DNA of 64,000 nucleotides from positions 186,001 through 250,000 of the forward strand of contig NZ_JAJATW010000001.1 in assembly GCF_020532605.1 (NCBI RefSeq), read 5' to 3'. Below the pieces are notes generated by a model. It saw nothing but the letters and a program-made list of their open reading frames with translations, did not search any database and was not told the DNA's origin. The translations under genes were made by a program, and so were the position numbers. This document shows positions 8,367 through 16,903 of the stretch, piece by piece. This DNA comes from Marinomonas algarum. GTDB lineage: Bacteria > Pseudomonadota > Gammaproteobacteria > Pseudomonadales > Marinomonadaceae. Numbering within the stretch: position 1 is the stretch's first letter; every line of letters starts with the position of its first letter.

Positions 8367-9620
8367 TTATGCCAGTTTTAAACGCTTACCCAGCCAGTTA
8401 CCTCCGACTCCCCCTGCGACCATAACCACCAAGAAGACCCAGCCTGACAAAGAAAAGTTAGCGATAGGCGTAAACAACGCACCAACGTTACAACCATTGG
8501 CGAAACGAGTACCAAGTCCCATCGCTAAGCCAGCAATAATTAACATGCCCGCTTCTCTACCGCTTAGACGAAGTCGGGACATGCCTTTCACAAAGCGTCC
8601 ACCCAATAATAGGGACACAATGGATCCGAGCATGATACCCATATTTTGCACATTAACCGGATGATCAAAGAAAGGCATCGTAAATTGCCCAACAGGTCTA
8701 TGGGTAAACTCTGCAATGGCAAGAGGATCAACACCCACAGCAATTAAGATGCGTCCTACCCAAAGACCGAAAGGTGTTGATGCGCCCCACCCCGAGCCTG
8801 TTACGCCCATCAGCAAAGTAAACAGAATAACAATCGCAGCCACGCCCATGCCCATTGACCAGCGTTTTACAAATAACGCCTCGTATGTTTTAAAGCTGAA
8901 GAAAGGGTGTGCAGCAAAATCATGAGGAAGGTTGTCTGTTTGCTCTTTCTCAGAAGCCGCACCTATATAAGTGTCGTTTAAACGGCGGTTACGCTCATAC
9001 CGGTGTGCCAACCAACTCACGATTCCAGCAAACAAGATGGTTAAAAGGATAGCGCCCAAGTAACCATCCATCGGTGTGTTGGCAAAAAGATCAGGTAAAT
9101 AGACGCCTTTACCTTCATACGTTGCGGTTGAAACAACACTTTCTCGTATCCAGCTCTCTTGCGCTTGCATGGGAAAACCAAGAAATACACCGCCGCCAAA
9201 GCTTGCCAAAACAAGTGCAGGACGCATCAGACTGCTCGAAAAATAGGTCAACACGCCTGACGCACAGCAGCTTGCAAAAGACATCCCAAAACCAAACATC
9301 AATCCGCCTAGGATCAAACCGGCGTTAATGGGGTTGACCCATAAATTCATATCAAGCGGGTTTTGATTGTACAAAAAAGCCGTTGACGCAATGGCGGTTA
9401 CGGTGAACATAAGCATCAAAGCACGCATTAAACGGGTGGAGCCGGAACGAATGGCTCTGTTCACACTGCCCGCAAAACCCAATGCGGAACGAGTTAACGC
9501 ATAACCAAGGCCAAGACCAATCATCAACCTAAAAAAGATAGACGAATCGAGCGCCACACTTCCAATTACCACTACCATTGCGAGCAACAAAAAGCCGCTA
9601 ATGTATTCTTTTGTGTTCAT
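8367..9620 (-). CDS. YeeE/YedE family transporter (thiosulfate/sulfur-compound uptake)
   Basis: About 417 residues from the ATG at 9620 (MNTKEYISGF). The frame is open to 9722, but the extra residues are polar and lack a good ribosome site. The protein is almost wholly membrane-embedded, with two related halves. Each half carries a conserved cysteine segment: FGMSFASCCASGVL in the first and LGTRFANGCNVGALF in the second. In this family (TsuA, YedE) such cysteines line the path for thiosulfate. The predicted role is uptake of a sulfur compound through the inner membrane. No sulfur-carrier (TusA/rhodanese) gene is adjacent. The family call is firm; the substrate is inferred. Confidence 0.85.
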   Translation of the reverse strand: MNTKEYISGFLLLAMVVVIGSVALDSSIFFRLMIGLGLGYALTRSALGFAGSVNRAIRSGSTRLMRALMLMFTVTAIASTAFLYNQNPLDMNLWVNPINAGLILGGLMFGFGMSFASCCASGVLTYFSSSLMRPALVLASFGGGVFLGFPMQAQESWIRESVVSTATYEGKGVYLPDLFANTPMDGYLGAILLTILFAGIVSWLAHRYERNRRLNDTYIGAASEKEQTDNLPHDFAAHPFFSFKTYEALFVKRWSMGMGVAAIVILFTLLMGVTGSGWGASTPFGLWVGRILIAVGVDPLAIAEFTHRPVGQFTMPFFDHPVNVQNMGIMLGSIVSLLLGGRFVKGMSRLRLSGREAGMLIIAGLAMGLGTRFANGCNVGALFTPIANFSLSGWVFLVVMVAGGVGGNWLGKRLKLA

Positions 9621-9785
9621 AATGACTATCCGACCTTTAGACAAAACGTCTTTTACAGTGCAGTATTTTATATCTGCATTCATAAAAAACGGCCATTCTA
9701 AAGCAACGCTAGGCAACAACAAGATAAGGTTAATACCAAATCTGCATAAGCTAATAGCGAAGTTACTCGATCGGATAGTGTCTTA

Positions 9786-11180
9786 TTACTTGACCTTCTT
9801 CACACTACGAAATACCGCAATACCAAGCATGGCGAGAACAATAGACAGCAAGGGGTTGATCCAGTTTAATAATGCCCATGGTGCATAGTCCAACACACTG
9901 ACACCAAGCGTGGAAGCAAAAAAAGCCCCACCGGTTGTCCATGGAATCAAAGCCGTTGTCAGTGTCGCGCCTTCCTCCAATGAGCGAGATAACATCTTTC
10001 TATCCAAACCATGATCATCGTAGGCTTTTGAATATAATTGCCCTCCTAAAATGATGGTCATATAGGCTTCGCCCATTGTCATGTTGCCAATAAAACAACT
10101 GATAATGGTGGTCGCAACCAGTGTTGAAGCACGTTTAACGTTAACCAAAATAGTGCTGATCAGTACCAATAAAAAACCAAAATGACTTAGGATTCCACCC
10201 AAGGCAAGCGCCATAACCGCCAGAGAGAAGGTCCACATCATTGATGATATGCCCCCTCTAGAAAATAAGTTATTAAGCGTGTCTATTCCTGTTTCAAATG
10301 TGCCGCCCGAATACAGAGCGTTTAATACTTCAGTGAAGTTCGCACCCTGCACAACAATGGCAATGATCACCGCAACAATTGCAGCACTTAACATCGAGAC
10401 TTCTGCACTGATTTTTTTAAAGCTCATTACGAGCATCACAATAAATGGCAGTAAACAAAGAAAAGACACTGTGTACGTGTTTTTAATCCCTAACAACATG
10501 GCTTCGAGGGTTGCACTTGGTAAGGGCTGACTGGCATATTGCAGCCCTACAAAGGCAAAAATAACCAGAGAAATAAGGTAGGTTGGTAACGTAGTGACTA
10601 ACATGCTCTTTATGTGACCATAAAGGTCGGTGCCGGAAGACATAGCAGCCAGGTTCGTAGTATCTGAAACTGGCGACATTTTATCGCCGAAACACGCCCC
10701 TGAAATCACCATACCCGCCACGATGGGTAAGGGTATGCCCATCACTTCACCAATTCCCATCAACACAACCCCTGCTGTTCCGACCGTCCCCCAACTGGTT
10801 CCCGTTGCAACAGACATAAAACTACAAAGAATCAACCCAGCGGGAAGGAAAATAGCGGGGGATATGATATTTAACCCATAGTAGATAAGGGATGCGACGG
10901 TTCCACTTTGAATAAACGCAGCGATTAATACGCCAATCAGAATGAAAATATACAAAGCTGGCAGCGCTTTAAAAATACCCTTATTCATCGCGTCTCGAAT
11001 GCCAGTGAAACCATTTTCACTCAATCGGAACGCGCTCACACCAGCAATGATCAGTGAAATCAACATAAGACTGTGAAGACTGGCTTTTAGATAGAACAAG
11101 CCTATACCAATAACAGCAACAATAAGCAGAAAGGTTAGTAAAGAGTGGGTAAACGACGGGGTATGACTCGATTTATTCAT
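9786..11180 (-). CDS. nhaC: NhaC family Na+/H+ antiporter
   Basis: 464 residues with about eleven to twelve membrane spans. The diagnostic segment GACFGDKMSPVSDTTNLAA (about 166-184) and GTSWGTVGTAGVV (about 133-145) match the NhaC family, whose members exchange cytoplasmic Na+ for H+, or swap related organic acids in the malate/lactate subgroup. A strong ribosome site (AAGGAAG) stands ahead of ATG at 11180. It lies on the same strand as the YeeE/YedE gene but is separated by 165 bases, so it is probably its own unit. The sodium role fits a marine lifestyle; the exact ion pair is not shown by sequence. Confidence 0.88.
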   Translation of the reverse strand: MNKSSHTPSFTHSLLTFLLIVAVIGIGLFYLKASLHSLMLISLIIAGVSAFRLSENGFTGIRDAMNKGIFKALPALYIFILIGVLIAAFIQSGTVASLIYYGLNIISPAIFLPAGLILCSFMSVATGTSWGTVGTAGVVLMGIGEVMGIPLPIVAGMVISGACFGDKMSPVSDTTNLAAMSSGTDLYGHIKSMLVTTLPTYLISLVIFAFVGLQYASQPLPSATLEAMLLGIKNTYTVSFLCLLPFIVMLVMSFKKISAEVSMLSAAIVAVIIAIVVQGANFTEVLNALYSGGTFETGIDTLNNLFSRGGISSMMWTFSLAVMALALGGILSHFGFLLVLISTILVNVKRASTLVATTIISCFIGNMTMGEAYMTIILGGQLYSKAYDDHGLDRKMLSRSLEEGATLTTALIPWTTGGAFFASTLGVSVLDYAPWALLNWINPLLSIVLAMLGIAVFRSVKKVK

Positions 11181-11324
11181 CAGCGCTTCCTTAAATGCTG
11201 AAACAGGGACATCAGAATAACAGTAAAAAAAAGCTTTATATAGACAAAAACTAATTAAGATTTTTTATATGTTAAATCGGGTAAAAAACCAAGTCACTGA
11301 CAGACATAACATGGCCCAATGTGA

Positions 11325-11387
11325 ATGGACTTCCCAGAGTTTGCTAGACAGTGGAAACTTCTAAAAAAACACTTTTCTTCGAACTAA
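11325..11387 (+). mobile_element. Remnant terminal end of an IS3-like insertion sequence (copy 1)
   Basis: A 26-base block beginning ATGGACTTCCCAGAGTT and ending GCTAGACA, followed by a similar AT-rich stretch ending CTTTTCTTCGAACT, recurs at 25971-26033 in the same orientation. The TGGACTTCC...TAGACA pattern is like terminal inverted repeats of IS3-family elements. No transposase gene remains beside it; it runs straight into an integrase fragment. The repeat is seen directly; the IS3 label is an inference from its form. Confidence 0.5.
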
Positions 11388-11389
11388 GC

Positions 11390-11530
11390 ATGGCTTTCGT
11401 TCCTAAAGAAGCTATTAAGCATGCCCTAGCACATAGGCTGAAAGCCCAAGTAAAGGACGCCTACCAGCGTGGGGATTTGTTACAAAAAAGAAGACTACTT
11501 ATGGAAGATTGGTTTAAAGAGACTGCTTAG
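11390..11530 (+). pseudogene. C-terminal remnant of a P4-type tyrosine integrase
   Basis: A 46-codon frame ends at TAG 11528-11530. Its product contains IKHALAHRLKAQVKDAYQRG and then KRRLLMEDWFKE. This closely follows the conserved end of P4-type prophage/island integrases (ALAH, AAYxRxxLLEKRRxLMexW), which comes after the catalytic tyrosine. The catalytic domain is absent, and an IS-like end lies directly upstream. It is the scar of a lost genomic island. The nearest tRNA, the usual target of such integrases, is tRNA-Ser at 13169-13256. Confidence 0.72.
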
Positions 11531-11560
11531 CTAGCACGTTACAAATATCATTCAGTCATA

Positions 11561-12547
11561 CTAGATCTCTCTAACCACCCACACACCATTTTTCTTAGGG
11601 CCTTCGTACTCCAAGCGCCCTTCATGCTTTAACTTTGAAACCGCACGCTCTACAGCACTCACAGAACGACCGATTTGATTAGCAACATCGACAAGAGCTA
11701 AGCTTGGAGATTCTTTTAAAACTTCTAGTATTTGATCTGCTGTTTTTACCCGCGTTTTATCCTTCATTTCTACCCGCGTTTTTTCTTCTGACTGAATTGC
11801 TTCTGTAAGTGACTCGTTAATAGCAGATAACAAAAACTCAATAAAAACACTGCAATCAGATTTGGCGTCTGCTTCTCGAAGTGAATGATAGTATTCTTCT
11901 TGCCTTGCTTTGATAACTGTTTCTACTGGCAAAAAGGCAAGCAAAGGATGCCAGCGTTTTAATACTAATGTTTGCCAAAAACGTCCTATACGGCCATTTC
12001 CATCACTAAACGGGTGAATAAATTCGAATTCATAGTGAAATGCTGCAGAGGCAATTAGAGGATGTGCATCAGTCTTTTTCAACCAATCCATTAGTTGAAT
12101 CATGAGTCGAGGGACTTGGTTCGCTGGTGGTGCCATATGAACTAATTGATCGCCACGGTAGATACCAGCACCACCATTACGCCATTGTCCGGCGTCCGTT
12201 AGCAGCCCTTTCATCATAATGGCATGCGCTTTAAGCAAGTCATCACCACTTGTTTCATTCCATTTATCCATCGATTCATAAACAGCGAAGGCGTTATGAA
12301 CTTCTTGAATCTCTTTTGGTGAACCAAGGACAGCCTTACCATCAACTAGAGCGGTAACTTGCTCTAACGATAAAGTATTCTGTTCAACGGCAAGAGAAGC
12401 CTGGATAGTACGTATGCGGTTTTCTTTTCTTAACTTAGGAACAAGCTTATCTTTATTCGTTGCCGTCCACTCACCTACTTGCTGAGAAATTTCAGCAACC
12501 AAACGTATCATGGAGTGTGTTAGTTCAAATGGTGGCGAATACGGCAT
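11561..12547 (-). CDS. Fic family protein with C-terminal winged helix
   Basis: 328 residues. The Fic core motif HPFSDGNGRIGR is at residues 178-189 with the invariant histidine at 178, so the protein should be able to transfer AMP (or another nucleotide part) to a target hydroxyl. An N-terminal helix SLAVEQN (51-57) fits the inhibitory motif of class II Fic proteins, with the blocking glutamate at 55. The flap segment GAGIYRGDQLVHMAPPA precedes the motif. Residues 260-328 form a winged helix-turn-helix (VANQIGRSVSAVERAVSKL). No antitoxin gene is next to it, as expected for a self-inhibited type. It sits between an integrase scar and a broken umuC gene, which suggests cargo of a decayed island. 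Confidence 0.92.
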   Translation of the reverse strand: MPYSPPFELTHSMIRLVAEISQQVGEWTATNKDKLVPKLRKENRIRTIQASLAVEQNTLSLEQVTALVDGKAVLGSPKEIQEVHNAFAVYESMDKWNETSGDDLLKAHAIMMKGLLTDAGQWRNGGAGIYRGDQLVHMAPPANQVPRLMIQLMDWLKKTDAHPLIASAAFHYEFEFIHPFSDGNGRIGRFWQTLVLKRWHPLLAFLPVETVIKARQEEYYHSLREADAKSDCSVFIEFLLSAINESLTEAIQSEEKTRVEMKDKTRVKTADQILEVLKESPSLALVDVANQIGRSVSAVERAVSKLKHEGRLEYEGPKKNGVWVVREI

Positions 12548-12671
12548 ATGAAAGCTGTTCCTATTTTTAAGCGGTAGCGATGATTTTATGCTATTTCATG
12601 TTTGATTTTATAATTAAATCATTGATAAGAAATAAATTCTTTAGTCTTTTGTAGACAACAGCACCTTATTC

Positions 12672-13004
12672 TCACCAGACCTTTGGTAGATCTTGCCATT
12701 TTGTAGTGTAGCTTGGTAACAGGTACTCTCGCTTCATTGCCCAGGCTGGTGAAACATCTTGTGAAGCAAAGAATACGCCCCCAGTCCGCTGTGGCTTATA
12801 CGGAAATGGGCGTTACTTGATGATGGTCGAAACAAGTCTTCTTGGAATGTTCCATACTCATAAAAGCCAGAGAGGATGACACCGGCTTTGGCATAGCGAA
12901 AACCTTCCCTATAAATCTGCTGAAAGATTGCTTCGGTGACTTCTAATAGGTCTCTTGTATTGTCTGTTAAAAAAGGTTTAAACCAACTGTGCAGACATAG
13001 GGGT
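12672..13004 (-). pseudogene. Broken umuC (DNA polymerase V subunit), C-terminal part
   Basis: The minus strand codes in one frame for TDNTRDLLEVTEAIFQQIYR, then GFRYAKAGVILSGFY and QEDLF. It then shifts frame to KPQRTGGVFFASQD, SPAWAMKREYLLP and SYTTKWQDLPKVW before a stop at 12674-12672. Both parts match the little-finger domain and tail of UmuC (KAGV(I/M)L, FFA, MKRE, YTT.W.DLP). The linker between them is shortened, so a deletion plus frameshift has occurred, and the polymerase domain is missing altogether. No umuD is visible nearby. With the integrase scar and Fic gene it marks an eroded accessory region. Confidence 0.75.
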
Positions 13005-13168
13005 TAAAAAGAACGATATAATAGAAAAATTTATAAAAAGTGCATACATTGAAGAAGGATTAGACACAAAAAAAACGAACAGAAGCTAATCTATTCGGTT
13101 TCTATTGATGTACTTTTTGATGTACAAATTCTAGAAACACTCTGTAACCCATGATTCTAGAGGGATAA

Positions 13169-13256
13169 TGGCGGTGGGTAAGAGATTCGAACTCTTGATG
13201 CCTTTCGACATACACGCTTTCCAGGCGTGCTCCTTCGGCCACTCGGACAACCCACC
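13169..13256 (-). tRNA. tRNA-Ser (GGA)
   Basis: 88 nt including an encoded CCA. The acceptor stem GGTGGGT pairs with ACCCACC, there is a long variable arm typical of serine tRNAs, and the anticodon loop CTGGAAA gives anticodon GGA. It borders the decayed island at 11.3-13.0 kb and is a plausible attachment site for the lost integrase. Confidence 0.95.
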
Positions 13257-13351
13257 GTAATAAGTCACTTTCCCTAGCGCTTAATTTGTGTGGCGTATAA
13301 TAATCACGATGCTTTATGATTGCAATACGTTTTTTAATTTCGCGTTTAAAA

Positions 13352-13918
13352 TTAATCCTTTACCCAGGTTAACAAGGAATCAATGTCGACGTCAGGTTTA
13401 GATTCAACGGCATTTTTAGGGGTGCCGATATAAATTAGACCAATGATTTGATCGTTTGCTTCTAATGCCAGTAGCTCTTTTGTTTTCTCTGTAAAGCAAG
13501 CAGGACCACTTCGCCATATTGCACCGTAACCAAGGGCGTCGACACCAAGCAGTACTTGCTGAGCCACAGCCGATGCCGCCATGATTTGCTCAATCGCCGG
13601 CACTTTAGGGTGGTCTTGTATATGGGCATAAATAAGCAACACCGCAGGTGACCGAAACGCTTTGCGTACAAAAGCGTCTTCTTTGTCTTTTGGAAGAGAC
13701 GCTACTTCTGACAACGCATGTTGCCAATAGACTTGCCCCAATGCATTACGCCCTTCTCCTTCAAAGATACGAAAGCGCCACGGTTTCAAATTTCCATGAT
13801 CGGCCGCGCGTGACGCAGCGCTCAAAATACCTCGCCATTCGTCTTCAGAAGGTGACGGCGCCTCAAGCGCGGCATGCGACACACGATTACGCATAAATTC
13901 GATAAATTCCTGACCCAT
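13352..13918 (-). CDS. Nitroreductase family protein, YdjA-like
   Basis: 188 residues from ATG at 13918, chosen because AGGAGA lies 7 bases ahead; the longer frame to 14026 would start inside the upstream terminator. Features of short FMN-dependent nitroreductases are RAADHGNLKPWRFRIFEG (FMN phosphate contact, near residues 35-52), AASAVAQQVLLGVDALGYGAIW (about 120-141) and a C-terminal IGLIYIGTPK. YdjA-type enzymes are small homodimeric NAD(P)H-dependent flavoproteins with poorly defined natural substrates. It is preceded by the terminator of the alcohol dehydrogenase gene, so it probably has its own promoter. Confidence 0.88.
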   Translation of the reverse strand: MGQEFIEFMRNRVSHAALEAPSPSEDEWRGILSAASRAADHGNLKPWRFRIFEGEGRNALGQVYWQHALSEVASLPKDKEDAFVRKAFRSPAVLLIYAHIQDHPKVPAIEQIMAASAVAQQVLLGVDALGYGAIWRSGPACFTEKTKELLALEANDQIIGLIYIGTPKNAVESKPDVDIDSLLTWVKD

Positions 13919-13990
13919 TGACTGTCTCCTAAATAATGATGCCCTGTGAAGATAGTATAAAGATTCATGAACCGCTTCAACAAAACAAAA

Positions 13991-14036
13991 AACCGAATGA
14001 GCCCCCTCTAATGTCGGGTGCTGCATTCGGTTTTTA
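13991..14036. terminator. Bidirectional terminator between alcohol dehydrogenase and nitroreductase genes
   Basis: AACCGAATG (13991-13999) pairs with CATTCGGTT (14024-14032), flanked by an A tract on the left and a T tract on the right. Both genes are on the minus strand, so it mainly ends the alcohol dehydrogenase transcript. Confidence 0.75.
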
Positions 14037-14078
14037 ACACTTTAACTAAGATTTCTCCTAGTAAAAGCCGTGTTTTGT

Positions 14079-15227
14079 TTACATAGCCGCTTTGAAGATA
14101 GCGACAACCTCTTCATGAGTAGGTTGAATCGGATTTGTAAAACCACAAGCGTCTTTCATAGCGTTTGTTGCCAAGGTTGCAAAGTCTTCTTCTTTAGCAC
14201 CAAGATCTGTTAAACCAGCGGGTATGTTCACGCTTTGTGATAAAGAAACGATCGCAGCAATCGCAGCATCCGCCCCTTCCTTATCTGACAAGTCAACGGC
14301 ATTAACACCCAATGCGGTACCAATGACCTTTAATCGTGGCGCAGCCACTTGTGTGTTATAACGCTGCACATGTGGTAATAAGACCGCGTTACAAACACCA
14401 TGAGGCAAGTCGTAAAAACCACCCAATTGATGCGCCATGGCATGTACGTAACCGAGCGACGCATTGTTAAACGCCATTCCAGCTAAGAACTGAGCGTAAG
14501 CCATGTTTTCACGAGCTACCATGTTAGTACCATTGTGGACAGCTTCGTGAAGATTATCTCTAATCAACTCAATCGCTTTAATAGCACATGCATCGGTAAT
14601 GGGGTCTGCCGCTGTTGATACATAAGCTTCGACAGCGTGGGTCAACGCGTCCATACCCGTTGCAGCGGTCAACGACGCTGGCATACCAGCCATTAGTCGA
14701 GGATCGTTAACAGATAACAATGGTGTTACATTTTGATCAACAATGGCCATTTTAATATGACGGTCTTGGTCCGTAATGATACAGAAGCGCGTCATTTCAG
14801 AAGCGGTACCTGCTGTTGTGTTGATACTAATAAGTGGCAGCTGTGCTTTTTTAGAGACGTCAACCCCTTCGTAATCACTGATGTGACCACCGTTAGTAGC
14901 CACCAAAGCAATCCCTTTCGCACAGTCATGAGCAGACCCACCACCCAAAGACACAACACAATCACATTTATTCGCGTGTAATACGTCAAGACCTGCATTG
15001 ACGTTATTAACGGTTGGATTTGGCTGCACACCGTCAAATACGGCGCTTTGTATATTACGCTCTTCTAGCAACCCTTTTACTTCATCGGTTACACCAAGCT
15101 TGGTCATTCCTGGATCGGTAACAATTAATACTTGTTTAAAACCAAAGTTCTCAATCTGTGAAATAGCATCATTTAGTGCGCCTTCACCCATGATGTTAAC
15201 TGCAGGGATATAAAATGTACTGCTCAT
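14079..15227 (-). CDS. Iron-containing (group III) alcohol dehydrogenase
   Basis: 382 residues. NAD-binding [13 protein letters not shown] (about residues 94-106), [14 protein letters not shown], the metal-site segment [12 protein letters not shown] and the second one [24 protein letters not shown] are all present. Together they supply the Asp and three His ligands for iron used by Fe-ADH/YiaY/methanol dehydrogenase-like enzymes. It oxidises a primary alcohol or reduces an aldehyde with NAD(H) in the cytoplasm. AAGGAGA-like sequence precedes the ATG at 15227. It stands alone with a terminator behind it. The true substrate cannot be told; annotations as ethanol, 1,3-propanediol or methanol dehydrogenase would all be guesses. 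Confidence 0.93.
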   Translation of the reverse strand: MSSTFYIPAVNIMGEGALNDAISQIENFGFKQVLIVTDPGMTKLGVTDEVKGLLEERNIQSAVFDGVQPNPTVNNVNAGLDVLHANKCDCVVSLGGGSAHDCAKGIALVATNGGHISDYEGVDVSKKAQLPLISINTTAGTASEMTRFCIITDQDRHIKMAIVDQNVTPLLSVNDPRLMAGMPASLTAATGMDALTHAVEAYVSTAADPITDACAIKAIELIRDNLHEAVHNGTNMVARENMAYAQFLAGMAFNNASLGYVHAMAHQLGGFYDLPHGVCNAVLLPHVQRYNTQVAAPRLKVIGTALGVNAVDLSDKEGADAAIAAIVSLSQSVNIPAGLTDLGAKEEDFATLATNAMKDACGFTNPIQPTHEEVVAIFKAAM

Positions 15228-15416
15228 AGTGCTTTCTCCTTGTTGTTTTTGTGGTTACTCCAACCACTCAGATAGTTTTACACCCTTTCACTAAATAAAT
15301 CATGACATATCTCAAATTTTGGCCATATTAGCCCGAGTTATCCGTATCACTTCTTTAATGATCTTTACCCGCGTAAAAGTAACTTGACTGCTTTTTAACA
15401 TTTTTTAAAAAAAAGA

Positions 15417-15449
15417 TTCGACTTTTCATTTTGTTAGTGTAATATGCGC
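15417..15449 (+). promoter_or_regulatory. Promoter of the tRNA-Asp/Val array
   Basis: TTCGAC (15417-15422) and TAATAT (15440-15445) are separated by 17 bases and followed by GCGC, a G+C-rich discriminator typical of stable-RNA promoters under stringent control. The first tRNA begins about 100 bases downstream. The rest of 15228-15546 shows no gene. Confidence 0.6.
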
Positions 15450-15546
15450 TTCGTCTTCACGGGGTAGCCGTTTTAAGTTTTTATTTAAAGCAGTTATGAC
15501 TTGAAGAAAAAAATTAAGTCATTGTTTAGTATGGTTTAATTTGTAT

Positions 15547-15623
15547 GGAGTGGTAGTTCAGTTGGTTAGAATACCTGCCTGTCACGCAGGGGGTCGCGGG
15601 TTCGAGTCCCGTCCATTCCGCCA
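15547..15623 (+). tRNA. tRNA-Asp (GTC), copy 1
   Basis: 77 nt with encoded CCA; stem GGAGTGG/CCATTCC and anticodon loop CTGTCAC. First of six tRNAs alternating Asp and Val on the plus strand. Confidence 0.95.
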
Positions 15624-15648
15624 TTTTTATAATGGCAAACTATGAGTT

Positions 15649-15724
15649 GGGTGTGTAGCTCAGTTGGGAGAGCGTCGCCCTTACAAGGCGAATGTCGGGA
15701 GTTCGAACCTCTCCACACCCACCA
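15649..15724 (+). tRNA. tRNA-Val (TAC), copy 1
   Basis: 76 nt with encoded CCA; stem GGGTGTG/CACACCC and anticodon loop CTTACAA. A small hairpin (CCACT...AGTGG) overlaps its 3' end and recurs after the other Val copies. Confidence 0.95.
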
Positions 15725-15777
15725 CTAACTAGACAGTGGGTTTACTTAAAAGGTAAATAGGAGTCCTAGAATGTGTT

Positions 15778-15854
15778 GGAGTGGTAGTTCAGTTGGTTAG
15801 AATACCTGCCTGTCACGCAGGGGGTCGCGGGTTCGAGTCCCGTCCATTCCGCCA
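15778..15854 (+). tRNA. tRNA-Asp (GTC), copy 2
   Basis: Same sequence as copy 1, anticodon GTC, CCA encoded. Confidence 0.95.
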
Positions 15855-15880
15855 TTTTTATAATGGCAAAACAGCGAGTT

Positions 15881-15956
15881 GGGTGTGTAGCTCAGTTGGG
15901 AGAGCGTCGCCCTTACAAGGCGAATGTCGGGAGTTCGAACCTCTCCACACCCACCA
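15881..15956 (+). tRNA. tRNA-Val (TAC), copy 2
   Basis: Same sequence as Val copy 1, anticodon TAC, CCA encoded. Confidence 0.95.
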
Positions 15957-16009
15957 CTAACTAGACAGTGGGTTTATTTAATTGATAAACAAGAGTCCTA
16001 GAATGTGTT

Positions 16010-16086
16010 GGAGTGGTAGTTCAGTTGGTTAGAATACCTGCCTGTCACGCAGGGGGTCGCGGGTTCGAGTCCCGTCCATTCCGCCA
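16010..16086 (+). tRNA. tRNA-Asp (GTC), copy 3
   Basis: Same sequence as the other Asp copies; anticodon GTC, CCA encoded. Confidence 0.95.
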
Positions 16087-16112
16087 TTTTTATAATGGTA
16101 AAACAACGAGTT

Positions 16113-16188
16113 GGGTGTGTAGCTCAGTTGGGAGAGCGTCGCCCTTACAAGGCGAATGTCGGGAGTTCGAACCTCTCCACACCCACCA
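16113..16188 (+). tRNA. tRNA-Val (TAC), copy 3
   Basis: Same sequence as the other Val copies. It is the last tRNA of the array; an AT-rich region with no clear strong terminator follows. Confidence 0.95.
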
Positions 16189-16525
16189 GTTCTTATTATT
16201 TTTTATCTTCCACTAACTATATCTAAATAGTTGATAAATAAGAATTTCATATTTATAAATATTCTAAATTTTTTTCTTTTCTCTGTTAACTAAAAAATTT
16301 AGACTTGACTAAATTTATTATGTGGCGAATCTTTGACCACTGCGTGATCATTCCTAATATACTATCTCTCTTTATTTTCTATAAAACAGCCACTTTTCTT
16401 ATTTTGTGGGTGCTTTTTGACTTTCGCTTGTTTTGGTCTGAAAAAAAATCATGACGTTTGTGGTTACAAACTTTCTGTTGGTCAAAATCGGCACATTAGC
16501 CAAAAACCTTGTCGTCAAGTATTCC

Positions 16526-16770
16526 TTAGAATACACAAATATTCAAACCGAACTGGAAACTCCATAGACATGGAGCTGGTATTGCCCGGAACAAACACAT
16601 TATAGAAAGTGCCGACAAAGGGTACGGTTTTTCTTTCCCAGCTTTTGGATAGAAGGACTCAATCACCGCTTCAAGCCGATCACACGGCATCAGGTTATCT
16701 ATTCGAGTCAAGAAAATCTTTTTGCGTGTTTTACGACATTTGTTGTTAAACTCAAAAACACCTCACGTTG
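16526..16770 (-). pseudogene. N-terminal fragment of an IS5-type transposase
   Basis: The minus strand codes for FEFNNKCRKTRKKIFLTRID, then NLMPCDRLEAVIESFYPKAG and EKPYPLSAL before the similarity breaks. This lines up with the start of the IS5 transposase InsH (EFSSKRRQTRKEIFLSRM, PFYPKAGNGRRPYPL). The first codons are disrupted and everything after PYPL is lost. It lies just left of the siderophore ABC cassette; a C-terminal fragment of the same transposase type lies just right of it at 20789-20881. The remaining sequence in 16189-16900 is AT-rich and I see no other gene. Confidence 0.8.
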
Positions 16771-16903
16771 AGCTCCATCATTATTTCTTTAACAAAGCTT
16801 AAAGAACCTTTCATTGACGCTCTTTCCCATTATGATAACCTTAACGTGATTAAAAACTATTCTCAAAAACTATTGATATGTCAATTTTTAAAAGGGCTAT
16901 GTG

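Larger units (their letters stand above)
15547..16188 (+). repeat. Asp-Val tRNA array, one arm of a 24-kb inverted repeat pair
   Basis: Three tandem Asp-Val units with a period of about 232 bases, including near-identical spacers (CTAGACAGTGGGTTTA and GTCCTAGAATGTGTTGG). The same units appear in the opposite orientation at 40509-41046. The two arms share more than 500 bases of near-identical sequence. Confidence 0.9.

Noticed and set aside
11561-12547. Fic/antitoxin toxin-antitoxin pair
   Set aside because: No small antitoxin gene lies next to it; the inhibitory helix is inside the protein itself.
16013-16216. A 67-residue open frame across the plus-strand tRNA array
   Set aside because: It reads through tRNA-Asp and tRNA-Val; typical false frame.
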